From Candidatus Accumulibacter cognatus (lineage in GTDB: Bacteria; Pseudomonadota; Gammaproteobacteria; Burkholderiales; Rhodocyclaceae), in assembly GCA_013414765.1 (NCBI GenBank), contig CP058708.1, positions 2,661,553-2,725,552 on the forward strand: a stretch of DNA of 64,000 nucleotides. Reading direction: 5' to 3'. The notes beneath the pieces were generated by a model. It did not search any database. It was not told the origin of the DNA and saw only the letters and a program-made list of their open reading frames with translations. This document shows, in pieces, positions 27,331 through 36,879 of the stretch. Numbering within the stretch: the first letter of the stretch is position 1; each line of letters begins with the position of its first letter. A program made the translations under genes and the position numbers.

Positions 27331-28203
27331 TCACCGGAAGATCACGGTCTTGTTGGCATGCACCAGCACCCGATCTTCGAGGTGATAGCGCAACCCACGC
27401 GCGAGGACCGCTTTTTCGATGTCCTTGCCATAGCGGACCATGTCTTCGATCGAATCCGAATGGTCGATGCGGATCACGTCCTGCTCGATGATCGGCCCCT
27501 GGTCGAGTTCCCTGGTGACGTAGTGGCAGGTGGCACCGATCAGTTTGACGCCGCGCCGATAGGCCTGGTGGTAAGGCCTGGCGCCGACGAAGCTGGGCAG
27601 GAAGGAATGGTGAATGTTGATCATCTGTCCTGGGTAGCTGTCGCACAGATCTGGCGGCAGAATCTGCATGTAGCGAGCAAGTACCATCGTGTCCCCCTTG
27701 ACTTCCTCGTAAATGCGCCTGATCTCGGCGTGCGCTGCGGCCTTGTTGTCGGGGTCTATGGGTACATGGTGGAAGGGAATGCCATGCCACTCGACCAGTT
27801 CCTTGAAAGTGCCGTGATTCGAGATGACGCAGGGAATCTCGATGTCGAGTTCCTTCGCCTGCCAGCGTGACAGCAGATCGTAGAGGCAGTGTTCCTGTTT
27901 GCTGACCATGATCACGACGCGCCGTTTCACTGCCGAATCACTGATTTTCCAGTCCATCGACAACTCGTCGGCAAGCGGGCGGAAACGCTCTCGAAATTCG
28001 GCCAGATGAAAAGGCAGCGACTCGGCTTTCACCTCCATGCGCATGAAATAGCGCCCGTCCTGTTCACCGCTGCCGTCGTCGGCATGATAGCTCGATTCGA
28101 GAATCCAGCCGCGGTGCTGGGCAATGAAGCCGGAAACGCGCGCGATGATACCGATCTGATCCGGGCAGGATCCGGATAGGGTATAGAAACGCTGCGAATG
28201 CAT
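27331..28203 (-). CDS. purU: Formyltetrahydrofolate deformylase
   Basis: A 290-residue protein with an N-terminal ACT domain (LSGSCPDQIGIIARVSGFIA) and a C-terminal formyl-transferase fold. The catalytic region is INIHHSFLPSFVGARPYHQA, followed by GATCHYVTRELDQGPIIEQD, as in PurU. It hydrolyses 10-formyl-THF to formate plus THF, balancing one-carbon pools. The formate it releases could feed the formate dehydrogenase encoded 2-7 kb downstream, though they are not in one operon. It follows thrH by 14 nt on the same strand. Confidence 0.95.
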   Translation of the reverse strand: MHSQRFYTLSGSCPDQIGIIARVSGFIAQHRGWILESSYHADDGSGEQDGRYFMRMEVKAESLPFHLAEFRERFRPLADELSMDWKISDSAVKRRVVIMVSKQEHCLYDLLSRWQAKELDIEIPCVISNHGTFKELVEWHGIPFHHVPIDPDNKAAAHAEIRRIYEEVKGDTMVLARYMQILPPDLCDSYPGQMINIHHSFLPSFVGARPYHQAYRRGVKLIGATCHYVTRELDQGPIIEQDVIRIDHSDSIEDMVRYGKDIEKAVLARGLRYHLEDRVLVHANKTVIFR

Positions 28204-28217
28204 GTTGCGTAACCTTT

Positions 28218-28835
28218 CTAGGCGGGCGTGACCGCGACGAAGGCCTTGTCAATCTCTGCGCGCAGCTCGGCGTAGGACTGTGTGACCGGGAACTGCGGGA
28301 ATTCGCGGATGACCTGCGCGGGCGGGTGAAAAAGGATGCCGGCGTGCGCTTCGCCGAGCATCGCCGTATCGTTGTAAGAATCGCCGGCAGCCACCACTGT
28401 GAACCGGAGTTCCCTGAGGCGGCGCACCGCTTCGCGCTTCTGGTCGGGCATGCGCAGGCGGTAGCGTACCAGCATCCCGTCGGCGTCGGCTTCGAGGCTG
28501 TGGCAGAATAGCGTCGGCCAGCCAAGTTGCCGCATCAGCGGGTGCGCGAACTCGTAGAAGGTGTCGGAGAGGATGATCAACTGATAGTCCTCGCGCAGTT
28601 CATCGATGAAGGTCCGGGCACCTTCAATCGGTCCCATTTCGGCGATGACCTTCTGGATGTCCATCAGACCAAGCTTGTGTTCGGCCAGGATGGCGAGGCG
28701 GGACTGCATCAGCTTGTCGTAGTCCGGCTCGTCGCGGGTAGTACGGCGAAGCTCCGGAATGCCGGTGCGTGTGGCGAATTCGATCCAGATTTCAGGGACG
28801 AGGACGCCTTCAAGGTCGAGGCAGACGATTTGCAC
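28218..28835 (-). CDS. thrH: Phosphoserine phosphatase / homoserine phosphotransferase
   Basis: A 205-residue HAD-family protein. Motif I is CLDLEGVLVPEIW (the catalytic Asp in DLEGVL), motif II ILSDTFYEFA, and motif IV GDSYNDTAMLGEA. The DLEGVLVPE start is specific to ThrH, which dephosphorylates phosphoserine and can transfer phosphate to homoserine. It precedes purU in an apparent two-gene operon linked by serine and one-carbon metabolism. Confidence 0.93.
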   Translation of the reverse strand: MQIVCLDLEGVLVPEIWIEFATRTGIPELRRTTRDEPDYDKLMQSRLAILAEHKLGLMDIQKVIAEMGPIEGARTFIDELREDYQLIILSDTFYEFAHPLMRQLGWPTLFCHSLEADADGMLVRYRLRMPDQKREAVRRLRELRFTVVAAGDSYNDTAMLGEAHAGILFHPPAQVIREFPQFPVTQSYAELRAEIDKAFVAVTPA

Positions 28836-28968
28836 GGCAAGCTCCCAGAGGATGTGGTTTCAAGTAAGCGCGTGATTCTACCAAATCCCCGGAGTGGCAC
28901 GGCAGCGCTGTAGCGACCGCATCGCGGTATGATGATAAACCTGCGGTCCTTCAGTAAGAAAAGAGGAA

Positions 28969-30216
28969 ATGATGATTACGCCCAATATTCTTGCGTTGGT
29001 CCTGGCAGGCGGCGAAGGCACCCGTCTACATCCGCTGACCCAGCATCGTTCAAAGCCTTCAGTGCCTTTCGGCGGCCGTTTTCGCATCGTCGACTTCGTT
29101 CTCTCGAACCTGGTCAATTCGAAGATATTTTCCATTTACCTGTTGGTTCAATACAAGTCGCAGTCGCTGATCGAGCACATCCGCCGTTCCTGGTTGCTGG
29201 CTCCGATCTTTCCCGAGCAGTTCATCGCCGTCGTTCCGCCGCAGATGCGCGAAGGGCCGGAATGGTTCCAGGGCACTGCCGACGCCGTTTATCAGAACCT
29301 TGGACTGATCGAAAAGCGTGCACCGGACCTCGTTGTGGTGTTTGGTGCGGACCACGTCTATCGGATGGATGTCCGTCAGATGGTCCACTTTCACCTGCTC
29401 AGCCAAGCCGACGTCACCATCGCCGCGTTGCCGGTTCCCATTGGAGAAGCCTCGGCATTCGGCATCATTGATGCTGCTGACGACGGTCGCGTGCGCAGCT
29501 TCCGAGAGAAGCCGATCCAGCCGTCGCCGATGGCCGGTGACCCGACGCGCGCCTTCGCCTCGATGGGAAACTACATATTTACAACCGAGGTCCTGATCAA
29601 GGCGCTACGGGAAGGGCATCGCCTGGGAGAAAAGGATTTTGGCAAGGATCTGCTGCCGCGCTTGATCCAGACACAAAGGGTGTTTGCCTACGATTTCTGT
29701 GGGAATCGCATCCCCGGCATACACGCCTCCGAGGAGCCTGGCTACTGGCGCGACGTGGGCACGATCGATGCCTATTTTGCTGCCCACCAGGACCTCCTGG
29801 GTAGCGAACCGAGGTTGGATCTGTTCAATCCCAAGTGGCGGATCGGCTCCAGTAATTATCAGGGGCCGTCCCCGAAATTCTTCCACGCCGAGCTGGACAA
29901 CAGCATCATCAGTGCCGGCGGGCTGATCAAGGGGGCCCGCATCCGCAATTCGATCGTTCGCCGCGAGGTGTTCATGGAGGAGGATGTGGAACTCGATGAA
30001 TGCATCATCATGGACTACGCGGTGCTGCGCAAGGGAGTGAGGCTCAGGCGCGTGATCGTCGACCGTTACAACATCATCGAGGCCGGTGATCGTATCGGTT
30101 TCGATGCGGACGCCGACCGTCACCGATTTACCGTGACCGAATCAGGAATCGTGGTCATTCCCCGAGGCCAAGGCACGGATACCTATGCGGATGCGCGGAT
30201 GTTCCACTACCTCTAA
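28969..30216 (+). CDS. glgC: Glucose-1-phosphate adenylyltransferase
   Basis: A 415-residue ADP-glucose pyrophosphorylase. The nucleotide loop LAGGEGTRLHPLTQHRSKPS is at the N-terminus, then the catalytic region FGADHVYRMD and FREKP, then a C-terminal left-handed beta-helix. It makes ADP-glucose, the committed step of glycogen synthesis. Two adjacent ATGs (28969 and 28972) lie very close to the AAGAGGA ribosome binding site; the second has better spacing. It is divergent from thrH. Together with the GlgX fusion at 39.1 kb it indicates glycogen cycling. Confidence 0.95.
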   Translation: MMITPNILALVLAGGEGTRLHPLTQHRSKPSVPFGGRFRIVDFVLSNLVNSKIFSIYLLVQYKSQSLIEHIRRSWLLAPIFPEQFIAVVPPQMREGPEWFQGTADAVYQNLGLIEKRAPDLVVVFGADHVYRMDVRQMVHFHLLSQADVTIAALPVPIGEASAFGIIDAADDGRVRSFREKPIQPSPMAGDPTRAFASMGNYIFTTEVLIKALREGHRLGEKDFGKDLLPRLIQTQRVFAYDFCGNRIPGIHASEEPGYWRDVGTIDAYFAAHQDLLGSEPRLDLFNPKWRIGSSNYQGPSPKFFHAELDNSIISAGGLIKGARIRNSIVRREVFMEEDVELDECIIMDYAVLRKGVRLRRVIVDRYNIIEAGDRIGFDADADRHRFTVTESGIVVIPRGQGTDTYADARMFHYL

Positions 30217-30287
30217 TTGCGCTCATCCACTCCCTGCACCACAAAGATGTTCTTGGCGACATCGATTCCGACAGTCATAATGCTCAT
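30213..30287 (-). mobile_element. N-terminal remnant of an IS110-family transposase
   Basis: Minus-strand ATG 30285-30287 reads MSIMTVGIDVAKNIFVVQGV and stops after 24 codons, overlapping the glgC stop. The MTVGIDVAKN start is the DEDD-type RuvC-like beginning of IS110 transposases. Only the start plus its leader survives, so it is dead. It sits between glgC and the formate dehydrogenase operon. Confidence 0.75.
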
Positions 30288-30332
30288 GGACTTTCCCTTT
30301 CAGGTTCCAAATTCAAATCAGGAAACCGGTGC

Positions 30333-32033
30333 ATGAGCAGTCACGAAGAGCCCGTTGCAGGGCAGCGCAAGGGATACGGGCAGCGCCAGGGCCGACGGGT
30401 CGATGCCGACCGGCGTGACGCCGTGGCGAAGCTGCTGGCTGACTTGCCCCTGCGCCGCGACCTGTTGCTGGAACATCTGCATCGATTGCAGGACGAGCAC
30501 AACTGTCTGCGCGCGGGAGACCTCGTGGCGCTGGCCGACTTGCTGCGGATTGGCGTCGCTGAAGTCTATGAGACGGCCAGCTTCTACGCCCATTTCGATC
30601 TTTGTGACGATGGCGATCCGGCGCCAGTGCTCGCGGTCCGGGTCTGTGACGGCCTCGCTTGCCGATTGCAGGGTGCCCTGCCACTGATGGCGTCGCTGCG
30701 CGAATGGCTACCGCCGGTGCGCGCCAGAGTTCTCCGGGCACCCTGCATGGGTCGCTGCGACCTTGCGCCCGTGGTCCAGGTCGGAAAGCGCCATGCCGAT
30801 CGGGCGAGCACCACAGGGGTGCTCGCCCTGATCGAGGCAAGGGTCCTGACACCATTCCCGGTTGCCAGCGAGAGTTTCGACGCCTACCGAGCACGCGGCG
30901 GCTACCAGCCGCTGCAGGCGCTGCGCGACGGCGCGTTGTCGACCCAGACGGTACTTGACGAAATCGAAGCAGCGGGGCTGCGCGGGATGGGCGGCGCCGG
31001 CTTTCCGAGTGCCCGAAAATGGCGGCTGGTCAGCAATGCGCCGGCACCGCGCTTCCTGGTCTGCAACGCCGACGAGGGCGAACCGGGTACTTTCAAGGAC
31101 CGACTGATCCTGGAACAGCAGCCACACCAGTTCCTCGAAGGCCTGCTGCTGGCGGCCAGTTGCATTGGCGCTACCCGTTGCTGGATCTATCTGCGTGACG
31201 AATACCCTGCCGCGCACGCCATACTGACTCGCGAGATCGTCTTGCTCGAACGCCTGAAACTGGTCGAAGCGGGCTTCATCGAGTTGCGTCGTGGCGCCGG
31301 TGCCTATATCTGCGGCGAGGAATCGGCGCTGATCGAGTCGATCGAGGGCAAGCGCGGTTACCCGAGGCAGCGCCCCCCTTACGTCGCCGAGGCCGGACTT
31401 TTCGGGCGGCCGACACTGGTCAACAACGTCGAGACACTGGCGCTGGTACCGGGAATTCTCTCTGGCGGAGGTGCACGCTTCGCCGCACTGGGTAGCAAGG
31501 GTTTTGCCGGTCTGCGCAGTTACTCGGTCTCTGGACGGGTGCGCGAGCCAGGAGTAAAGCAGGCACCGGCAGGAATCAGCGCGCGCCGCCTGATCGACGA
31601 CTACTGCGGCGGCATGGCCGAGGGTCATCAACTGCTGGCTTACCTGCCTGGCGGTGCCTCGGGAGGGATTCTGCCGGCGAGCATGGCCGATCTGCCGCTG
31701 CAGTTCGGCGAACTCGAGAAGGTCGGCTGCCTGATCGGTTCGGCGGCAGTGATCGTCCTCTCCGATCATGATGACCTGCGCGCTGCGGTGCAGGCGCTGC
31801 TCGAGTTCTTCGCCGACGAGAGTTGCGGCCAATGTACCCCCTGCCGGGTCGGCACCGAGAAGATGCTGGCCATGTTCCGCGCACCCGAACCGGACTTGGA
31901 TCTGCTCAATGAACTGGCCACGGTGATGCGCGATGCGTCGATCTGCGGCCTCGGCCAGGCGGCGCCGAATCCGCTGATGACGGCCTTGCGCTATCTGCCA
32001 CAGCATCTGTTAACAGGCCACGGCGATGGCTGA
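30333..32033 (+). CDS. NAD-dependent formate dehydrogenase, fused gamma-beta (NuoE-NuoF-like) subunit
   Basis: A 566-residue protein. Residues about 20-165 are a thioredoxin-like 2Fe-2S domain of NuoE type (ASFYAHFD, then CDGLAC and APCMGRC with four Cys). Residues about 185-566 are the NuoF-type NADH/FMN domain: GMGGAGFPSARKW, NADEGEPGTFKDR, and the 4Fe-4S site ESCGQCTPCRVGTEKM. It passes electrons from formate to NAD+. In Cupriavidus-type enzymes these are two genes (fdsG, fdsB); here they are fused, as in Methylobacterium FDH1. AGGAAA lies before ATG 30333. Its stop overlaps the alpha-subunit gene by 8 nt. Confidence 0.92.
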   Translation: MSSHEEPVAGQRKGYGQRQGRRVDADRRDAVAKLLADLPLRRDLLLEHLHRLQDEHNCLRAGDLVALADLLRIGVAEVYETASFYAHFDLCDDGDPAPVLAVRVCDGLACRLQGALPLMASLREWLPPVRARVLRAPCMGRCDLAPVVQVGKRHADRASTTGVLALIEARVLTPFPVASESFDAYRARGGYQPLQALRDGALSTQTVLDEIEAAGLRGMGGAGFPSARKWRLVSNAPAPRFLVCNADEGEPGTFKDRLILEQQPHQFLEGLLLAASCIGATRCWIYLRDEYPAAHAILTREIVLLERLKLVEAGFIELRRGAGAYICGEESALIESIEGKRGYPRQRPPYVAEAGLFGRPTLVNNVETLALVPGILSGGGARFAALGSKGFAGLRSYSVSGRVREPGVKQAPAGISARRLIDDYCGGMAEGHQLLAYLPGGASGGILPASMADLPLQFGELEKVGCLIGSAAVIVLSDHDDLRAAVQALLEFFADESCGQCTPCRVGTEKMLAMFRAPEPDLDLLNELATVMRDASICGLGQAAPNPLMTALRYLPQHLLTGHGDG

Positions 32034-34803
32034 GACCGGATCAGCAGAGCTTCGCTTCGTTCTCGATGGCCGCCCGTTGACGGCGCTGCCCGGCGAAACC
32101 ATCTGGCAGGCAGCCCGGCGCGCCGGTACGACGATTCCTCATCTGTGTACGCGCACAGCGCCAGACTATCAGCCGGGCAGCAACTGCCGCGCCTGCATGG
32201 TCGAGATCGACGGCGAGCGAAATCTCGCCCCCAGTTGCAGCCGCCAAGTCAGCGAGGGGATGCAGGTGCGCAGCGACACTTCCGAACGTGCCCGGCAAAG
32301 CCGACGGATGGTGATCGAACTGCTGCTCACCGAACAGCCGCCACGCGCGCAGGCGTACGACCGCAACTCGGCGTTCTGGTACTGGGCCGGGCAGGCGGGT
32401 GTGCACGCCAGCCGCTTTCCGCAACGCACCAGGGCGGCCTGTGCCGACCGCAGCCACCCGGCGATGAGCGTGCAGCTCGATGCCTGCATCCACTGCCAGC
32501 TCTGTCTGCAGGCTTGCCGCGACATCCAGGCAAACGACGTGATCGGCATGGCTGGTCGCGGCGCAGCGGCGAGGATCGTTTTCGATCTCGACGACCCGAT
32601 GGGCCGATCGAGCTGTGTCGGCTGCGGCGAATGCGTGCAGGCTTGCCCGACCGGCGCACTGCTGCCGACCGCGATGCTTGCCGATGACGGCAGCGGCCTG
32701 CTCGGGGCAGGCGAGACCGTCGACCGCGTCGTTCCCAGCGTCTGTCCTTACTGTGGCGTCGGCTGCCAGGTCGACTATCAGATCCGCAATGATCGGATCC
32801 TCGCCGTCAGCGGCCGCAACGGGCCGGCCAATCGCGAGCGCCTGTGCGTCAAGGGGCGCTTCGGTTTCGACTATGTGCACTCGCCAGAGCGCTTGCTGAA
32901 ACCCCTGATTCGCCGCGATGACGCGCCCAAGGTCGCCGACGCGGCCTTCGACCCGGCCAGGCCCGGCACGCATTTTCGGGAAGCGAGCTGGGAAGAGGCA
33001 CTGCAGCGGGCGGCGTCCGGGCTGCGGTCGATTCGCCAGCAACACGGTGGCGGCGCACTTGCCGGTTTTGGTTCGGCCAAGTGCAGCAACGAGGAAGCCT
33101 ACCTGTTCCAGAAACTGGTACGCACTGGTTTCGGCACCAACAATGTCGACCACTGCACCCGCCTCTGCCACGCCTCGTCGGTCGCGGCCTTGATCGAGGG
33201 GGTCGGTTCCGGCGCGGTATCGGCTTCATTCATGCAGATCGACCAGGCCGAGGTGGCGATCCTGATCGGCTGCAATCCGGAATCCAATCATCCGGTCGCC
33301 TCGACCTTCTTCAAACGCGCCGCACGCCAGGGCACCCGCCTGATCGTCATCGATCCGCGCCGCCATGGTCTGGCGCGCTTTGCCGACAAGACGCTGCAAT
33401 TCCGGCCAGGGACCGATGTCGCGCTGCTCAACGCGCTGCTGCACACGATCATCGACGAGGGCTTGTTCGATCCGGCGTATATCGCCCGCCATACCAGCGG
33501 CTTTGCCGAGATGCGCGCGCACCTTGACGCTTTCAGCCCGGAAGCGATGGCCGCAGTCTGCGGCATCATGGCCAGCGAAATCCGCGAAGTGGCGCGACTC
33601 TACGCCCGATCGAAAGCGTCGATGATCTTCTGGGGAATGGGAATTTCGCAACACGCGCATGGCACCGACAACGCGCGTTGCCTGATTGCTCTGGCGCTGA
33701 TGACCGGACACATCGGCCGTCCCGGTACCGGTCTGCATCCGCTGCGCGGGCAGAACAACGTCCAGGGCGCATCGGACGCCGGTCTGATCCCGATGGTCCT
33801 GCCTGACTACCTGCCGATCTCGGTGGCCGCCAATCGCCGACGTTTCGAACAACTCTGGAACACGACTCTCGATCCGCGGCCGGGGCTGACCGTGGTCGAG
33901 ATCATCAACGCCGCAGCCGCTGGCGACATCCGCGGCATGTACATCCTTGGAGAAAATCCGGCGATGTCCGACCCGGACCTCGGGCATGCGCGGCAAGCGC
34001 TGGCGTCTCTCGAACATCTGGTGGTGCAGGACCTGTTTCTCACCGAAACCGCAATCTACGCCGACGTCGTCCTGCCGGCTTCGGCCTGGCCGGAGAAAGA
34101 GGGCAGCGTAACCAATACCAATCGCCAGGTGCAGCTCGGTCGGCAGGCGCTACCCTTGCCCGGCGATACCCGGCCTGATTGGTGGATCATCCAGGAACTG
34201 GCGCGCCGGGTCGACCTCGACTGGCGCTACGACAGCCCACAAGCGATCTATTCCGAGATGCGCATGGCGATGCCCTCGCTGGCCAACATCAGCCACGAAC
34301 GCCTCTTGCGCGAGGGTTCGGTGAGCTACCCCTGCGCCGGCGCCGACGTGCCGGGTGCCGACGTCGTTTTCGAGAATGGTTTCCCGACGCCCAGTGGTCG
34401 TGCCGGCTTCGTTCCAGCCGCTCTGCTGCCACCCGACGAACAGCCGTCCGAGGAGTATCCGCTGATCCTGTCAACCGGGCGCTTGCTGGAGCATTGGCAT
34501 ACCGGCGCGATGAGCAGACGAAGCGTTACGCTTGACGCACTCGAACCCGAAGCGGTGGTGACCGTCAGTGACCAAGACCTGCGTCGGCTGGGACTGGCTG
34601 ACGGCGAGCGTGTCCGCCTGAGCACCCGGCGCGGTGCAGTCGAAGCCACGGCCCGCGCCGATCCGGCCGTCGCGCCCGGATCGTTGTGGCTGCCATTCTG
34701 CTACCACGAAGCCGCCGCCAACCGCCTGACCAACCCGATACTCGATCCCTTCGGCAAGATTCCCGAATTCAAGTACTGCGCGGTACGCCTGGAGCGTGCC
34801 TGA
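32026..34803 (+). CDS. fdsA: NAD-dependent formate dehydrogenase alpha (molybdopterin) subunit
   Basis: A 925-residue protein. Domains in order: N-terminal 2Fe-2S ferredoxin (CTRTAPDYQPGSNCRACMVEID); a His-containing NuoG-type iron-sulfur segment; a two-cluster ferredoxin (CIHCQLCLQACRD and CVGCGECVQACPTG); MopB Fe4S4 site (VCPYCGVGCQV); and bis-MGD catalytic domain with the active-site Cys in RLCHASSVAAL (Cys, not selenocysteine); then the molybdopterin-dinucleotide domain (ILSTGRLLEHWHTGAMSRRS). It oxidises formate to CO2 in the cytoplasm. It overlaps the preceding gene by 8 nt and directly abuts fdhD. Confidence 0.95.
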   Translation: MAETGSAELRFVLDGRPLTALPGETIWQAARRAGTTIPHLCTRTAPDYQPGSNCRACMVEIDGERNLAPSCSRQVSEGMQVRSDTSERARQSRRMVIELLLTEQPPRAQAYDRNSAFWYWAGQAGVHASRFPQRTRAACADRSHPAMSVQLDACIHCQLCLQACRDIQANDVIGMAGRGAAARIVFDLDDPMGRSSCVGCGECVQACPTGALLPTAMLADDGSGLLGAGETVDRVVPSVCPYCGVGCQVDYQIRNDRILAVSGRNGPANRERLCVKGRFGFDYVHSPERLLKPLIRRDDAPKVADAAFDPARPGTHFREASWEEALQRAASGLRSIRQQHGGGALAGFGSAKCSNEEAYLFQKLVRTGFGTNNVDHCTRLCHASSVAALIEGVGSGAVSASFMQIDQAEVAILIGCNPESNHPVASTFFKRAARQGTRLIVIDPRRHGLARFADKTLQFRPGTDVALLNALLHTIIDEGLFDPAYIARHTSGFAEMRAHLDAFSPEAMAAVCGIMASEIREVARLYARSKASMIFWGMGISQHAHGTDNARCLIALALMTGHIGRPGTGLHPLRGQNNVQGASDAGLIPMVLPDYLPISVAANRRRFEQLWNTTLDPRPGLTVVEIINAAAAGDIRGMYILGENPAMSDPDLGHARQALASLEHLVVQDLFLTETAIYADVVLPASAWPEKEGSVTNTNRQVQLGRQALPLPGDTRPDWWIIQELARRVDLDWRYDSPQAIYSEMRMAMPSLANISHERLLREGSVSYPCAGADVPGADVVFENGFPTPSGRAGFVPAALLPPDEQPSEEYPLILSTGRLLEHWHTGAMSRRSVTLDALEPEAVVTVSDQDLRRLGLADGERVRLSTRRGAVEATARADPAVAPGSLWLPFCYHEAAANRLTNPILDPFGKIPEFKYCAVRLERA

Positions 34804-35706
34804 ATGAGTACCTTCGCGCTGGCGCCCGACCCCGACGATCCGGAGCTCACACGCCACGTTGAAGGCTGCGACCACCGCGGCCAGGCGGTGGCGCTGAGTG
34901 TCGTCGTCGAGCGACCGCTGACCCTGTATCTGAACGGCACCGAGGTGGTCACGCTGATGACCATCGGCGACCACCCCGAGCTGCTGGCCCTGGGCTTTCT
35001 GCTCAACCAGAACATGCTTGCCGGCGACGATGCGGTCACCGCCGTGGATTATGACGGCGACCTTGACGTGGTGGTCGTTCGCACGCGCAGCGAGTCGAGC
35101 TACGAACGGAAGCTGCAGCGCAAGATTCGCACCTCGGGCTGCGCGCAGGGGACGATCTTTGGCGACATCATGGAGCGCTTCGACGACATCCGTCTCGACA
35201 CTGCCGCCGAGGTACGTTGCTCATGGCTGCAGAGTCTGTTCCTTCAGATTGGCCGGCAACCGAGCCTGTACCAGAAGGCCGGCGCGATTCACGGTTGCAT
35301 CCTCTGCGAGCGTGACCGCCCACTCGTCTATATGGAGGATGTCGGACGGCACAACGCCGTCGACAAGATCGCTGGCTACATGCACCGCTACGGTCTCTGC
35401 GGCCGCGACAAGATCTTCTACACCACCGGACGCCTGACCAGCGAAATGGTGATCAAGACGGTCCAGATGGAGATCCCGATCCTGGTGTCGCGCTCGGGTT
35501 TCACGGCCTGGGGCGTGGACCTTGCCCGGCGCGCTGGACTGACGCTGATCGGGCGCGCCAGGGGGCAGCGCTTCATCGTCCTGTCCGGCGGAGAAAGGCT
35601 GGTCTACGACCTCGATTTCGCCAAGGCAGCGGGCGACGATGGCGGTGAGCTGTCTGCGGCGCACAAGATTCGGCCTGACTGCGGTGCAAGCAACGACCCT
35701 GGCTGA
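34804..35706 (+). CDS. fdhD: Formate dehydrogenase accessory sulfurtransferase FdhD
   Basis: A 300-residue protein starting one codon after the fdsA stop. Family blocks: PLTLYLNGTEVVTLMTIGDHPELLALGFLL; SGCAQGTIFG, where the usual second catalytic Cys of CxxC is not seen; GAIHGCIL; and YMEDVGRHNAVDKIAGYM. FdhD transfers sulfur from IscS to the molybdenum cofactor of formate dehydrogenase, which fits its place in this operon. The betaproteobacterial Fds-type version commonly has a single Cys in this loop. Confidence 0.95.
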   Translation: MSTFALAPDPDDPELTRHVEGCDHRGQAVALSVVVERPLTLYLNGTEVVTLMTIGDHPELLALGFLLNQNMLAGDDAVTAVDYDGDLDVVVVRTRSESSYERKLQRKIRTSGCAQGTIFGDIMERFDDIRLDTAAEVRCSWLQSLFLQIGRQPSLYQKAGAIHGCILCERDRPLVYMEDVGRHNAVDKIAGYMHRYGLCGRDKIFYTTGRLTSEMVIKTVQMEIPILVSRSGFTAWGVDLARRAGLTLIGRARGQRFIVLSGGERLVYDLDFAKAAGDDGGELSAAHKIRPDCGASNDPG

Positions 35707-35750
35707 GATCGGGAGTCGTGGGCTGTTTCGATGCCCGAGGCTCGCCAGGG

Positions 35751-36833
35751 TCAGCGGCGTACGGCACCCGCCGTACCGGTCCAGACCCGCATGATGCGGT
35801 AAGGCGGCGTTCCCTGATCGCTTGCCCCCGTGAAGGCTCGGGTCGTATGCAACTGGTTGACCGAGATATAGAGCCAGCTGTCGTCGCCGAATTGCACGCT
35901 ATCCGGCCAGTTCAGGAGGGGGTTGCGAACGAATGGCTGCAATTCGCCCAGGGTATCCAGCCGATCGATGCCATTCTCGTTCAAATTGGTGAAGAAGTGG
36001 TTCCCCGCTGCATCGGTCGTGGCACCATCGGAAACCGGTTTGCGTCCGGCGACACGAATGGCCGCCGCGATGTCGGCATCGCTCCCTTCGCGCAATAACC
36101 GCGTTGGTACAGAGTACCAGCGGGTTCCGGTCATCGCGCCAAAGAAGAGGGTTTCGCCGTCAACAGACAAGCCCAAGGGATTGACTCCGCCTTTCGCCGG
36201 TTTTCCGCCGAAGAAAGTGGGTTGTCCGCCAACCCGCATCTCGGCCCCTTCCTCGGCTTGCAGGCTGGCGTGTCCCTGGAAGCGCCGGACCTTGCCGTCC
36301 TCGATGCGTACGGCCAGCAGGGCCGGATGATTGATGTCCGCCAGATAGATCCAGCCGCGCTCGGCATCCACCACCAGATCCTGGATGAAGCTGTCCTTGG
36401 GGGCGACATCGCCCGGCAGGTCGATGCGCCTGGCCAGTTTTCCAGTCGCGATATCAAACCCCCACAGCCGGGTCTTGCCGATGTTCAGGCCCATGTCGGT
36501 AATCCACAGGCGGCCCCGGCCGTCCTGCGTGATACCCAGCGGCGCATCGATGCGGCTATCCCCGCGTGTGTTCGCATCGCTTTGCAGATCGGCCGACGGC
36601 CATGGACGGTAGGATGCTGGCCCGGTAATCTCGATCAGTTGCAGACCGGACGGTACGTCCAGTGGGTGGACCGTGGCAAAGACACGGGCATTGGCAGTGG
36701 CGCTGACATTGCCCGGCCGAATCGGCAATTCGGCCACGGTTTCGAGCGTGCCGATGGCTGGCGCAGCCGTAATCAGATGGCTGCCTACCATCAGTGCAGC
36801 GGCTAGGAGATGGCGAAACAGATGGTGGGGCAT
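35751..36833 (-). CDS. Secreted beta-propeller of the major royal jelly / yellow family
   Basis: A 360-residue protein with a signal peptide (about 1-23, ending AAALMVGSHLITAAPA). The propeller repeats include DAPLGITQDGRGRLWITDMG, DLVVDAERGWIYLAD, and the late block FFTNLNENGIDRLD. Bacterial members of this L-dopachrome-tautomerase-related family are periplasmic or secreted; their reaction is usually unknown. The end is near that of fdhD on the opposite strand. No linked gene suggests a function. Confidence 0.82.
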   Translation of the reverse strand: MPHHLFRHLLAAALMVGSHLITAAPAIGTLETVAELPIRPGNVSATANARVFATVHPLDVPSGLQLIEITGPASYRPWPSADLQSDANTRGDSRIDAPLGITQDGRGRLWITDMGLNIGKTRLWGFDIATGKLARRIDLPGDVAPKDSFIQDLVVDAERGWIYLADINHPALLAVRIEDGKVRRFQGHASLQAEEGAEMRVGGQPTFFGGKPAKGGVNPLGLSVDGETLFFGAMTGTRWYSVPTRLLREGSDADIAAAIRVAGRKPVSDGATTDAAGNHFFTNLNENGIDRLDTLGELQPFVRNPLLNWPDSVQFGDDSWLYISVNQLHTTRAFTGASDQGTPPYRIMRVWTGTAGAVRR

Positions 36834-36879
36834 GATTCAATCCTCGGGTTTGGCATGGTTGTGGGCAAACGAGACAGGA

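Noticed and set aside
30708-32006. A 432-residue minus-strand frame opposite the formate dehydrogenase beta subunit
   Set aside because: Antisense shadow; composition is low quality and it has no start site.
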